A DNA stretch of 64,000 nucleotides. Source: Noviherbaspirillum galbum (GTDB taxonomy: Bacteria > Pseudomonadota > Gammaproteobacteria > Burkholderiales > Burkholderiaceae_D). The notes beneath the pieces are model-generated. The model worked only from the letters and a program-made list of their open reading frames with translations, ran no database searches and had not been told where the DNA came from. Made by a program: the position numbers and the translations under genes. This document shows positions 24,922 through 33,656 of this stretch, piece after piece. Numbering within the stretch: the first letter of the stretch is position 1; the number at the start of each line of letters is the position of its first letter. Location of the stretch: positions 1-64,000 of the forward strand of contig NZ_JAAIVB010000052.1 in assembly GCF_010974945.1 (NCBI RefSeq), in the 5' to 3' direction.

Positions 24922-26160
24922 TCAGACCTTGTGGCCCAGTTCCTCGCAGGTACGCAGAGAGGCCTCGTCCGGCTTCTCGATCGCGAGCACGTTGAAGACG
25001 TCGTTCTTGTCCTTCATGTTCTTGGACTTCGACTCGACGATGATCACCGATTGCACCGACTGGTGATCGCACTTGCGGTAGAACTGCTCGCCCTTGTACC
25101 AGTCGTATTTCAAGGCTGCCATCGCTTCCGCCACCTTCAGCGATTCGACAGACTTGGCATTGCGCACGGCCTGCAGCACGCTGCGCACGCCGGCATAGCC
25201 GAGCGCGCCGTAGTCGGAGGGAACGCTGCCGTTGTAGGCTTTGCGGAACTTGTCGTTGAATGCCTTGGCCGATGGAACCTGGTCTTCCATGCCCCAGTAG
25301 TAGGACGTGCCGCCGAGCACGCCGTCGAAGGCATCGGCCCCGCCTGCCAGGCGCGAGGTATAGAGCAGGACCGGCGTGATGATCTTGGTGCTGCTCTTGA
25401 TGCCGAAGTCGGTGGCCTGCTTGACCGAATTCACGAGGTCCCTGCCGAAGTTGCACAGGACCAGGATGTCGGGCTTGAGCGACTGGATGCGCGGCAGGAA
25501 GGCGGAATAGTCCGACGCGCCGATGGGGTGGCGGATATCCGCCAGCGTCTGCACGCCAAGCGCCTGCCCGGCGCGCTGGAAGCCGCGCACCATTTCATGG
25601 CCATACGCATAGTCGGCGGTGAGGTAAACCACGCGCTTGCCGAATTTCGGAAAGGCATAGCGGGCCACGGCGCCGGACGTCATGTGCGGGTTCAGCGCTT
25701 CATGGAAGGTGTAGGGGCTCCAGTCCTTGGCCTCGTTGATCGCGTCGGATTGGCTGATCGAGTTGAACAGCACCTTGCGGTCCTTGCATACGCCGTTGAT
25801 CGAGAGCTGGGTTGCCGCGGAGAGCGAGCCGACGATGAAGTTGACCTTGTCCTTTTCGATCAGCTCGAGGGTGCGGGTGGCCGCCTCGCCGGGGTTGAGC
25901 TTGTCGTCGCGAACCAGCAGCTCGGCCATGCGGCCATTGAACCCGCCGGACTCGTTGAATTCCTTGATGGCCAGTTCGGCGGCGCGGGCCTGGTCCTGGG
26001 CTTCGGCGGAAAATGCGCCGGTCAGCGGCGTCGGCAGGCCGATCCGGATCGGCGCGTTGTTCTGCGCGCGCGCAATGTTGAACCAGAGCGGCGTGGTGGC
26101 GGCCGCGAGGCCGGCGCCAAGCACCTGGCGACGGCGGCTGCGGAAGTCGGATGAATTCAT
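24922..26160 (-). CDS. Liv-type ABC transporter substrate-binding protein with Tat-like signal
   Basis: A 412-residue periplasmic binding protein. The N-terminus carries a twin-arginine-like signal (SRRRQVLGAGLAAATTPLWF, ending near ARA), unusual for this family, which mostly uses Sec. The mature start is PIRIGLPTPLTGAFSAEAQD. The domain resembles the subgroup seen with amide, urea and aromatic-compound importers. It is the first gene of the ABC operon and follows the flavoprotein monooxygenase gene after a 136-base gap that may hold its own promoter. Confidence 0.9.
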   Translation of the reverse strand: MNSSDFRSRRRQVLGAGLAAATTPLWFNIARAQNNAPIRIGLPTPLTGAFSAEAQDQARAAELAIKEFNESGGFNGRMAELLVRDDKLNPGEAATRTLELIEKDKVNFIVGSLSAATQLSINGVCKDRKVLFNSISQSDAINEAKDWSPYTFHEALNPHMTSGAVARYAFPKFGKRVVYLTADYAYGHEMVRGFQRAGQALGVQTLADIRHPIGASDYSAFLPRIQSLKPDILVLCNFGRDLVNSVKQATDFGIKSSTKIITPVLLYTSRLAGGADAFDGVLGGTSYYWGMEDQVPSAKAFNDKFRKAYNGSVPSDYGALGYAGVRSVLQAVRNAKSVESLKVAEAMAALKYDWYKGEQFYRKCDHQSVQSVIIVESKSKNMKDKNDVFNVLAIEKPDEASLRTCEELGHKV

Positions 26161-26296
26161 GGTCGTCTCCTCGTGAACTGAGTTGGATGCTGCTGATCGC
26201 GTCTTGCTGACTTGTTATGGCTGTTCTGCTTCCAATCACGGACTTGCTTGTTCGGGCTTGCTGGCTGGCGCTGTCTCCTTTCTCCTTTCCTGTGGC

Positions 26297-27502
26297 TCAG
26301 GCTGGAATCGTCAATTCGATTGCGGTCTGGCGCAACACCGTCTCGGCGCTGCGCGTAGCGGCCTGCCGTTCGGCGTCGCCGCGCGACTGGGCCTGCATGT
26401 AAGCGCCAAGGTCGCGGCCGCGCTGCACCACCGCCGAACCGGCGGCAAGGCGAAGGGCTTCATAGGCGGCGGCGGCTTGTTCTCCCGCGCCATGTTCCGA
26501 GATGCAGGCAGTCAGGGCCGATGCATCTTGCGCGGCCTTTGTCACGCCCATGCCGACGTGGGGCCGGGCAACGCAGGCGGCATCGCCCATCAGTGCCACC
26601 CGGCCGAAGGCAAGCCGTTCCGACTGCACGTCGAAGATCGGCTGCAGGAAAGGCAAGGCGCATTTTTCGAGGATCTCGGCAAACTGGGGCGCGAGCAGGC
26701 GGCGCGCGTCGGTTCTCATGGCGGCGATATGGCGCCACGATACCTTGTGGGGCGGAATGCCCAACGGATAATATTGCCCGTCCTCATCGGTCAGGAGGGA
26801 TTCGAGCGCGCCGCCAGGCGGCGCGGGCCGATACCAGACGAAATTGAAGCGGCGCCTGCCGGCCTCGGTTGCGTTCCCCGCACCGGCAACCGGATATCCG
26901 AGGAACTGCTCCCCGGGCGGCAGGCCGAAGGCAAAGCTGGCGAAGGCCCGTTCCAGCGTGCGGCGCGACAGTAAGGCCTCGTCGCACACGCCGCGCCATG
27001 CGACATAGCCGGCGTACTCAGGCTGGATCGCGGGCGCAAGCTGGGCACGGACCACGGAGCGCAGTCCATCGGAGGCAACCACCATGTCGCCGCGGAATAT
27101 CTTGCCGTCCTCAGCCAGCACGGTCACGCCATCCCCGTCCTGCTCGATGCGGCGCACCGTGACGCCGGTGAGGTAGGAATCGCGCGGAAACACCTCGTGC
27201 AACAGATGGTAAAGGCAACTCCAGGAAGTCAGCACCTGCGGCATCGCCAGCGAGGCCATGACTTCGCCATCCTGGTCCAGCGCGACGCGCTCCCGCACCG
27301 GCACGCCCAGCCGTTCGTCGACCGTCGCGCCCGCCTGCCGCAGCCCGGCCAGCAGCGGCGCGTGCGTGACGATGCCGGCTCCCCTTCCGTCGAGCGATTC
27401 CCGCGCCTTCTCGAGCACGGTGACCTGGTGCCCCGCCCGCGCCAGCATGTTTGCCGCGAACAGTCCGCCAAGCGACCCGCCGACGACCAGGATGCTTGCC
27501 AT
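26297..27502 (-). CDS. FAD-dependent monooxygenase, 2,6-dihydroxypyridine 3-monooxygenase-like
   Basis: A 401-residue group A flavoprotein. It has the Rossmann motif VVGGSLGGLFAANMLARAGH, then LDGRGAGIVTH, SDGLRSVVRAQL followed by YAGYVAWRGVCDE, and the late FAD motif LMGDAACVARPHVGMGVTKA. The SDGLRSVVR and YAGYVAWRG segments match what I recall of the dihydroxypyridine hydroxylase (DhpH) branch from nicotine catabolism. It probably hydroxylates an electron-rich N-heteroaromatic ring using NADH and O2. It lies one base after the VOC gene in the TetR-headed operon. The substrate is not provable here. Confidence 0.8.
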   Translation of the reverse strand: MASILVVGGSLGGLFAANMLARAGHQVTVLEKARESLDGRGAGIVTHAPLLAGLRQAGATVDERLGVPVRERVALDQDGEVMASLAMPQVLTSWSCLYHLLHEVFPRDSYLTGVTVRRIEQDGDGVTVLAEDGKIFRGDMVVASDGLRSVVRAQLAPAIQPEYAGYVAWRGVCDEALLSRRTLERAFASFAFGLPPGEQFLGYPVAGAGNATEAGRRRFNFVWYRPAPPGGALESLLTDEDGQYYPLGIPPHKVSWRHIAAMRTDARRLLAPQFAEILEKCALPFLQPIFDVQSERLAFGRVALMGDAACVARPHVGMGVTKAAQDASALTACISEHGAGEQAAAAYEALRLAAGSAVVQRGRDLGAYMQAQSRGDAERQAATRSAETVLRQTAIELTIPA

Positions 27503-27503
27503 G

Positions 27504-27977
27504 TCAGGCGGAAGCCGGCGATGCGGATTCGGCCGTGCCGGCCGACTGCTTTTCGTGCGCAGGGTAATTCAGCTCGATCACCACGCCGTTCGGATCGTCG
27601 ATGAATACCTGGTGCAGGCCGAGGCCGGGGACGGTGCGTTCGCGGAAGGCGACGTTCAGGCGCTTCAGGCGCTCAAGCATGGAGGACAGGCCGTCGGTGA
27701 AGAAGGCGATGTGATCGATCGTGCCAGTGCCCTGCAGGGCGGTTTCGTCGCGGTCGCCGAGGTATTGCTTCAAGCCCGCCGGATCGTTGCGGTCGATGCC
27801 GATGATGTGCACGACCGCGTTGCCATAGTAGGTGTGATCGCCGGCATACATCCACAGGCCGGGAAACGGAAAGTCCGGCCGCGGACCCACGCTCATGCCG
27901 AGCACCTGCTCGTAGAAAACCCGGCAGGCATCGAGGTCGGTCGTCCGGATGGAGTAATGATTCAAGGTCAGTGCCAT
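27504..27977 (-). CDS. VOC-superfamily protein (glyoxalase/ring-cleavage dioxygenase fold)
   Basis: A 157-residue vicinal oxygen chelate protein with two beta-alpha-beta modules: LNHYSIRTTDLDACRVFYEQ at the start and IDHIAFFTDGLSSMLERLKR in the second half, ending DPNGVVIELNY. Candidate metal ligands are His7, the His of IDHIAFF and the Glu of VIELNY, in the usual VOC geometry. It may be an extradiol-type dioxygenase, isomerase or lyase in the same pathway as the adjacent flavoprotein. The ATG directly follows the TetR stop. The function is not established. Confidence 0.8.
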   Translation of the reverse strand: MALTLNHYSIRTTDLDACRVFYEQVLGMSVGPRPDFPFPGLWMYAGDHTYYGNAVVHIIGIDRNDPAGLKQYLGDRDETALQGTGTIDHIAFFTDGLSSMLERLKRLNVAFRERTVPGLGLHQVFIDDPNGVVIELNYPAHEKQSAGTAESASPASA

Positions 27978-28805
27978 TCATGTCTCCTTTGCATTGCGGC
28001 CAGCGATTCTTTTGCCGGTGCGAGCCGGGCTGGCTGGCCGTTTCTCTGTTTCCGTGCTTCCTTGCCGCGGGCTGCGGGAACGGGTCCTTGCGCCTCCCCG
28101 CTTCGGCTCCTCGAGTATCGATGATGCCGTGAGGAGATAGCTTTGCACGCGATCGGCGATGAACCCCTCGCCGTTGGGGTCGTCCTTCCTGGCCGGTATC
28201 TGCTGGCCGTATATCCAGCGCCGCACACCGGTGTAAAAAATGCCGCCATGCAAGCCTAGCAGCAATTCCAGCTCCCTGTCGCTCGGCTTCGCCCGCGATG
28301 TCACCCCGGCATACCTCCGCGTTTCGCGCACGAGGCGCGGGAAAAGCTTCTCGCGCAGCAGGTTGAAAAAGTTGTCGGTGATGTAGTGGTCCGACAGACC
28401 CGAGTAGACGAAGATGCGCACGAATTCACGCGTGAGCACGCTCGAAGCGTAATCGCAATAGAAGCGCACGAGCTTGTCTTCCGGGGTGATGTCATCCGCA
28501 TCCAGCAAGGTCTCCCATTCCGTCTTCCAGCGCGACTCGAACAGCTCGACATACACGCGTTCGATAAGCGCCTGCTTGGACGGAAAATAATGGTAAAGCA
28601 AGGCATGGGTGATGCCGATCTCCTGTGCCAGCACCCGCGTCTGCCCGTCGAATCCGTGCTGGGCGAAAAACTGGATCGCACCCGCCAGGATCTGTTTCTC
28701 CCGCTCCTCCACCGGCAGACGGCGGCGCGGCGCAGGTGCCGCCTTGCCTTCCGCTTTTCCTTCCGATGCTGACTTCGATCCGGTGACCGGTTTGCGCGCG
28801 CTCAT
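27978..28805 (-). CDS. TetR-family transcriptional regulator
   Basis: A 275-residue regulator, long for the family. An N-terminal basic low-complexity stretch of about 30 residues (SKSASEGKAEGKAAPAPRRR) precedes the helix-turn-helix (KQILAGAIQFFAQHGFDGQT, then EIGITHALLYHYFPSKQALI). The C-terminal effector domain is followed by another basic Arg/Lys-rich tail of about 40 residues. The ATG at 28805 is preferred to the TTG 30 bases upstream. It heads the VOC/monooxygenase operon and is divergent from the CoxG/molybdenum hydroxylase operon, so it probably controls both. Confidence 0.85.
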   Translation of the reverse strand: MSARKPVTGSKSASEGKAEGKAAPAPRRRLPVEEREKQILAGAIQFFAQHGFDGQTRVLAQEIGITHALLYHYFPSKQALIERVYVELFESRWKTEWETLLDADDITPEDKLVRFYCDYASSVLTREFVRIFVYSGLSDHYITDNFFNLLREKLFPRLVRETRRYAGVTSRAKPSDRELELLLGLHGGIFYTGVRRWIYGQQIPARKDDPNGEGFIADRVQSYLLTASSILEEPKRGGARTRSRSPRQGSTETEKRPASPARTGKRIAGRNAKET

Positions 28806-28828
28806 CAAAAATTTTGTTCCGACGTTAT

Positions 28829-28873
28829 TTACCAAGCGTTAAATATTGTGGCATATTATTGAGCAAATGGTAA
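28829..28873. promoter_or_regulatory. TTACCA...TGGTAA repeats, candidate TetR operator region
   Basis: TTACCA (28829-28834) and TGGTAA (28868-28873) form inverted half-sites about 33 bases apart in an AT-rich stretch between the divergent TetR and CoxG genes. TTACCAAGCGTTAA at 28829 is itself partly symmetric. This is the likely control region of both operons; the exact operator is uncertain. Confidence 0.35.
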
Positions 28874-29025
28874 GTAAGTGAAAGACGTCGCCAGAAAAAT
28901 TTCATGCGGCCTTGCAGCATTCCGGGAGGAGACGATTCCGGGCACGACCGACTTGAAGGCAGACGCATTCCTGTTCTCGCGGCACGCTTCGCCGCCCCTT
29001 GGCTTGACTTGACGAGAGGTGTTGA

Positions 29026-29841
29026 ATGGAATTAACCGGAGACTTGCTTATTGGCGCCCCGCCCGAAAAGGTATGGCAGGCGCTGAACGACCCGGAAGTG
29101 CTGGCCAAGTGCATTCCGGGCTGCGAAGAAATCACGAAGGTTTCCGACACCGAGATGCAGGCGCGGACCAAGATCAAGATCGGTCCGGTGCAGGCGCGCT
29201 TCTCGGGCCGCATCCTGCTCTCCGACATCCAGCCCGGGCAGGGTTGCACCATTAGCTTCGACGGCACCGGCGGCGCAGCAGGTTTCGCCAAGGGCAGCTC
29301 GGTCGTCACCCTGCAGCCGGAAGCGGATGGAACCCGCCTGGCCTATTCCTCGAAAGCCACGGTCGGCGGCAAGCTCGGCCAGATCGGCAGCCGCCTGATC
29401 GACGCGTCGGCGCGGCACATGGCGGATCAGTTCTTCACCGCCTTGCAGGAGCAGCTTGGCGGCGTGCCGGAGAGCGCACAGGCGGCGGTGCACGAGAAGC
29501 CTGTGGAGCCTGGGGTGAATGGGGAGCAAGCCGCTCCGCCGGTTACGCCGGCGGCGGCGCCAGCAATCCAGTCATTGCCATCGACACCATTGCCGGCTTC
29601 GCCGCCTCCACTTGCATCGACGCCGGAAGCCCAGGCTCCATCCGCCCCGGTCGCCCCGGCCATCGCGTCTTCCCCACCCTTGCCGCAGGCGGCTCCAAGG
29701 CCAGCCGTCACGCCGGTTGCGGCAAGGCCGGAACCACCGCCGCCCCAGCCAACGACGGAACAAATCCGCATCCTCTGGTTCCTGCTCGGCGCCGCATCCA
29801 CCGCGTTCGGGTTCTGGATCGCCCATCTACTTGCCCGTTGA
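29026..29841 (+). CDS. CoxG-like SRPBCC protein with C-terminal membrane anchor
   Basis: A 271-residue protein. Residues 1 to about 150 form the CoxG/SRPBCC domain (MELTGDLLIGAPPEKVWQAL, DPEVLAKCIPGCEEI, GPVQARFSGRI, YSSKATVGGKLGQIGSRLID). A Pro/Ala-rich linker of about 90 residues follows, then a single transmembrane helix at about 248-268 (ILWFLLGAASTAFGFWIAHL). In Oligotropha, CoxG helps recruit the molybdenum hydroxylase to the membrane, and the anchor fits that role. It is the first gene of the plus-strand operon, 13 bases ahead of the FAD subunit gene. Confidence 0.88.
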   Translation: MELTGDLLIGAPPEKVWQALNDPEVLAKCIPGCEEITKVSDTEMQARTKIKIGPVQARFSGRILLSDIQPGQGCTISFDGTGGAAGFAKGSSVVTLQPEADGTRLAYSSKATVGGKLGQIGSRLIDASARHMADQFFTALQEQLGGVPESAQAAVHEKPVEPGVNGEQAAPPVTPAAAPAIQSLPSTPLPASPPPLASTPEAQAPSAPVAPAIASSPPLPQAAPRPAVTPVAARPEPPPPQPTTEQIRILWFLLGAASTAFGFWIAHLLAR

Positions 29842-29854
29842 ACACCACGCAGAC

Positions 29855-30736
29855 ATGAAAGCACCTCCCTTCGACTATGCCAAGCCGGCGTCCCTTGACG
29901 AGGCCATTGCGCTTCTGGAACGCCATGGCGACGATGCCCGGCTCCTGGCCGGCGGGCAGACGCTGCTGGCGACGCTCAACATGCGCCTGGCCGAACCTGC
30001 CCTGCTGATCGACCTGAACGGCCTCTCGGACCTGCGCGGCATCGCGCTGGTCGACGGCAAGCTGCGCATCGGCGCGCTCGCGACCCATGCCCAGGTCGAA
30101 GCGTCGCCGCTGGTGGCGGCGCATGCGCCGCTGCTCGCGATGGCCGCGCCGCATATCGCCCACCGCGCCATCCGCAACATGGGAACATTCGGCGGCTCGA
30201 TTGCCTATGCCGATCCGGCCGCGGAGTGGCCGGCATGCGCGCTCGCGCTCGACGCCGAGATCGTGGTGCGCGGCAGCGGCGGCGAGCGCCGCATCGCCGC
30301 CGCCGATTTTTTCCTGGACCTGTACACCACCTCGTTGGCGCCGCATGAAATCCTCGTGGCCTGCGACATTCCCGTGCGTTCTCCGGAGTCCTTCCATCAT
30401 TTCGATGAACTGGCCCGGCGCCACGGCGACTATGCCGTCGTCGGCCTGGCCATGGCGGCAAGGCGAGATGCCGGCGGACTGCGGGATGCGCGCATCGCAT
30501 TCATGGGCATCGGCGGAGTTCCCCTCCGCGCCCGTGCCACCGAACTCGCTTTGCAAGGCCAGGCACTCGACGCCGCCGCCATCGACCACGCATGCGCTGC
30601 GCTGGAAGCGGAGCTCGACGGGCCGAGGGCGCCGATGCCGGACCTGACCCATTCAGGCGCGACCAAGCGGCACCTTGCCACGGTGCTGCTCCGCCGCGCG
30701 CTGCAGGCAGCCGACGCAGTCAGTCACCGCGGCTGA
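29855..30736 (+). CDS. Molybdenum hydroxylase FAD-binding (medium, CoxM-like) subunit
   Basis: A 293-residue FAD-binding subunit. It has the two FAD contact motifs: AGGQTLLATLNMRLAEP around residue 32 and NMGTFGGSIAYADPAAEWPA around residue 109, followed by the C-terminal CO_deh_flav domain. It passes electrons from the 2Fe-2S subunit to an acceptor. The ATG at 29855 matches the family N-terminus (MKAPPFDYAKPASLDEAIAL); the upstream open frame overlaps the CoxG-like gene. Confidence 0.92.
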   Translation: MKAPPFDYAKPASLDEAIALLERHGDDARLLAGGQTLLATLNMRLAEPALLIDLNGLSDLRGIALVDGKLRIGALATHAQVEASPLVAAHAPLLAMAAPHIAHRAIRNMGTFGGSIAYADPAAEWPACALALDAEIVVRGSGGERRIAAADFFLDLYTTSLAPHEILVACDIPVRSPESFHHFDELARRHGDYAVVGLAMAARRDAGGLRDARIAFMGIGGVPLRARATELALQGQALDAAAIDHACAALEAELDGPRAPMPDLTHSGATKRHLATVLLRRALQAADAVSHRG

Positions 30737-30765
30737 CGAACTTCGAATCGAAAGGCAACGAGATC

Positions 30766-31263
30766 ATGGCTGAGACAAGAACCATCACCCTCACCGTCAA
30801 TGGCCAGCTGCAGCGGCACGAGGTCGAGCCCCGCATGCACCTGGTCGACTTCCTGCGCGAGGAACTTGACATGACCGGCTCTCACCTCGGATGTGAACAC
30901 GGCGTGTGCGGCGCCTGCACGGTGCGACTGGACGGACAAATCGTCCGCGGCTGCCTCGTGCTTGCCGTCCAGGCCGACGGCAAGACGGTGGAAACGATAG
31001 AGGGCCTGACGGAATCCGGCACGATCCGCGACCTGCAGCAGGCCTTCCTGAACCGCAATGCGCTGCAATGCGGCTTCTGCACCTCGGGCATGCTGATGGC
31101 GGCGACGGAACTGGTCGAAACCCGGCCGAACGCCAGCCGGCAGGAGGTCCGCGAATTCATCTCCGGCAACTACTGCCGGTGCACCGGCTACCAGGCCATC
31201 GTGGATGCGGTCTGCGACGTGCTTGCCTCCCGCCGCGAGCAGCGCGAAGGAGCGGCGGCATGA
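30766..31263 (+). CDS. Molybdenum hydroxylase 2Fe-2S (small, CoxS-like) subunit
   Basis: A 165-residue iron-sulfur subunit. The plant-type ferredoxin cluster is bound by the LGCEHGVCGACTVRLDG motif and the second cluster by CGFCTSGMLM plus CRCTGY. This is the standard layout of the xanthine oxidase family small subunit. The ATG at 30766 begins the family N-terminus. Its stop overlaps the start of the large-subunit gene (ATGA). Confidence 0.94.
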   Translation: MAETRTITLTVNGQLQRHEVEPRMHLVDFLREELDMTGSHLGCEHGVCGACTVRLDGQIVRGCLVLAVQADGKTVETIEGLTESGTIRDLQQAFLNRNALQCGFCTSGMLMAATELVETRPNASRQEVREFISGNYCRCTGYQAIVDAVCDVLASRREQREGAAA

Positions 31264-33656
31264 ACGCCCCCGAGAGGATCCCGACCGGCCTTGCGCCGCT
31301 GACCGATGACAACCGCTACATCGGCGAAAGCGTCGCGCGCAGCGGCGCGCGCCGGCTGACCGAAGGCAGGGGTTCCTACCTCGACGATCTCCGGCTCGCG
31401 CGCATGGTGCACGTGGTCTACTGGCGCAGTCCGGTAGCCCATGCCCGCATCCGATCGATCGACGTCGAGCAGGCGCGCGCCATGCCCGGGGTGGTGGCCA
31501 TCGTCGATGGCAAGCAGATGTCGACGCTTTGCAAGCCCTGGGTGGCAACCCTCGCCCATCTGGCAGGCATGAAGTCGGCGCCGCAGTATCCGCTGGCGGT
31601 CGATCGCGCCTGCTGGCAGGGCGAACCCGTGGTGGCGATCGTTGCCGAAACCCGGGCCCAGGCGGAGGACGCGCTGCAATTCGTGCTGGTCGACTGGGAA
31701 GAACTGCCGCCGGTGGTCGACATGGAAACGGCGCTCGACGCAGCGACGCCCGTCATCCATCCCGACCTCGGGGACAACCTGTGCTTCACCCGCAGCCTCG
31801 ATACCGGCGGCGTCGACCAGGCCTTTGCCCAGGCGCATGCGGTTGCCGAGGCCAGCTTCGATTTTGGCCGCCATACCGGCGTGACGCTGGAGCCGCGCTG
31901 CCAGATCGCGGACTGGAACCCGGGCGACTTGCGCCTGACGGTCTATCATTCCCAGCAGGCGCCGCACATGATGCAAGACCTGTATGCGCGCCAGTTCGAT
32001 CTGCCTGAATCGTCGGTTCGGGTCATCTGCAAGGATGTCGGCGGCTCGTTCGGCATCAAAGTGCATGCCTATCCCGACGACTTCGCCACGGTGGCGCTGT
32101 CGATCCTGCTCAAGCGCCCGGTGAAGTTCGTCGCCGACCGCCTTGAATCGTTCGTCAGCGACATCCACGCCCGCGAGCACCGGGTGCGCGGCCGCATCGC
32201 GGTGGCGCCGGGCGGCGAGATCACCGCGTTTGAAATCGACGACCTTACCGGCATCGGACCATACTCGATGTTCCCCCGCACCAGCGCCATCGAGGGTAAC
32301 CAGGTCGTGAACCTCGTCGGCGGTCCGTACCGCCATCAACAATATCGTGCCCACCTGAACGTCGTGTTCCAGAACAAGACGCCGACCTGCCAGTATCGCG
32401 GCGTAGGCCATCCCATCGCCTGCGCGGTCACCGAAGGCCTGGTAGATCTCGCGGCGCACAAGATCGGCATGGATCCGCTCGAGATGCGCAAGCGCAACGT
32501 CATTCCCGACGATGCCTATCCCTGTTCCGGCATCTCCGGCATCAAGCTGGAGGTGTTGTCCCACGAGGCATGCCTGAACAAGATCGAAACGATGATGGAT
32601 TATGCCGCGCTGCGTGCGGAGCAGGAGGCGCTGCGCAGGAAAGGGATTTACCGCGGCATCGGTTTCGCGACCGTCATCGAACTGACCAACCCGAGCGCCG
32701 CGTTCTATGGCGTCGGCGGCGCCCGCATTTCGTCGCAGGAAGGCGCGACCGCCAAGCTGGAACCCACGGGCACGGTGACGATCATGATCGGCGTCGGCGA
32801 ACAGGGCCAGGGCACCGAAGGGATCTTCGCGCAGATCGCGGCGGACGCGGTCGGCGTCGACATCGACAAGGTACGCATTGTTACCGGCGACACCGACGTG
32901 ACGCCCTATGGCGGCGGCACCTGGGCGTCGCGCGGCGCAGGCATCGGCGGCGAGGCGGTTCTCCAGGCCGGGCTCGCATTGCGGGACAACATCCTCGCGG
33001 TCGCGGAAAAGATTCTCGGCCGCGACGGTGCGGGCATGGCGGTGCGCCGCGGCGACATCGTCGCCGTCGACACCATGGAAACCCTCATGCCGCTGAGCGA
33101 ACTCGGCCGCATTGCCTACTTCCGTCCCGACACCTTGCCTGCCGGATTCACGGCGGAATTGATGGTGACGCGCCATTACGCCCAGCGTGACTATCCATTC
33201 ATCTTTACCAACGGCGTGCAGGCAAGCTACGTCGAGGTCGATGTCGATACCGGATTCGTCAAGCTGCTCAAGCATTGGGTCGTGGAGGATTGCGGGCGCG
33301 TGCTCAATCCGATGCTCGTCGACGAGCAGATGCGCGGCGCGATCGTGCAGGGCATCGGCGGCGCCATGTTCGAGGAATGCCTCTATGACGAGAACGGCCT
33401 GATGAAAAACGGCAGCATGGCCGACTACCTGGTGCCGATGGCGTCTGAAATGCCTGACATCGACGTTGCCCATATCGAAACGCCCACCGCCAGCTCCAAG
33501 CTCGGCGCGAAGGGAGCCGGTGAGGCAGGGACGGCCGGCGCGCCGGCCGCGGTGATGAACGCGATAAACGATGCGCTGGCACCCTTCGACGCGGCCGTCT
33601 TCTCGCAGCCCTTTACTCCCGAAAAAATCCTGCGGGCGCTCGGCAAGGTGAAGTGA
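31260..33656 (+). CDS. Molybdenum hydroxylase large (CoxL-like, form II-type) subunit
   Basis: A 798-residue Mo-MCD-binding subunit. It has the N-terminal a/b hammerhead (RRLTEGRGSYLDDLRLARMV), the GGSFGIKVHAYPD loop, the active-site loop CQYRGVGHPIA, GVGEQGQGTEGIFAQ and the catalytic Glu loop GAKGAGEAGTAGAP. The AYRCSFR loop of true aerobic CO dehydrogenase is absent, so CO oxidation is unlikely; this looks like a form II enzyme that hydroxylates an N-heterocycle or aldehyde. It is translationally coupled to the small subunit and completes the CoxG-M-S-L operon. No maturation genes (CoxDEF, XdhC) are in the window. Confidence 0.9.
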   Translation: MNAPERIPTGLAPLTDDNRYIGESVARSGARRLTEGRGSYLDDLRLARMVHVVYWRSPVAHARIRSIDVEQARAMPGVVAIVDGKQMSTLCKPWVATLAHLAGMKSAPQYPLAVDRACWQGEPVVAIVAETRAQAEDALQFVLVDWEELPPVVDMETALDAATPVIHPDLGDNLCFTRSLDTGGVDQAFAQAHAVAEASFDFGRHTGVTLEPRCQIADWNPGDLRLTVYHSQQAPHMMQDLYARQFDLPESSVRVICKDVGGSFGIKVHAYPDDFATVALSILLKRPVKFVADRLESFVSDIHAREHRVRGRIAVAPGGEITAFEIDDLTGIGPYSMFPRTSAIEGNQVVNLVGGPYRHQQYRAHLNVVFQNKTPTCQYRGVGHPIACAVTEGLVDLAAHKIGMDPLEMRKRNVIPDDAYPCSGISGIKLEVLSHEACLNKIETMMDYAALRAEQEALRRKGIYRGIGFATVIELTNPSAAFYGVGGARISSQEGATAKLEPTGTVTIMIGVGEQGQGTEGIFAQIAADAVGVDIDKVRIVTGDTDVTPYGGGTWASRGAGIGGEAVLQAGLALRDNILAVAEKILGRDGAGMAVRRGDIVAVDTMETLMPLSELGRIAYFRPDTLPAGFTAELMVTRHYAQRDYPFIFTNGVQASYVEVDVDTGFVKLLKHWVVEDCGRVLNPMLVDEQMRGAIVQGIGGAMFEECLYDENGLMKNGSMADYLVPMASEMPDIDVAHIETPTASSKLGAKGAGEAGTAGAPAAVMNAINDALAPFDAAVFSQPFTPEKILRALGKVK

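Noticed and set aside
31260-33656. Aerobic carbon monoxide dehydrogenase
   Set aside because: The active-site loop is YRGVG rather than the AYRCSFR loop with the Cys needed for the Cu-Mo centre.
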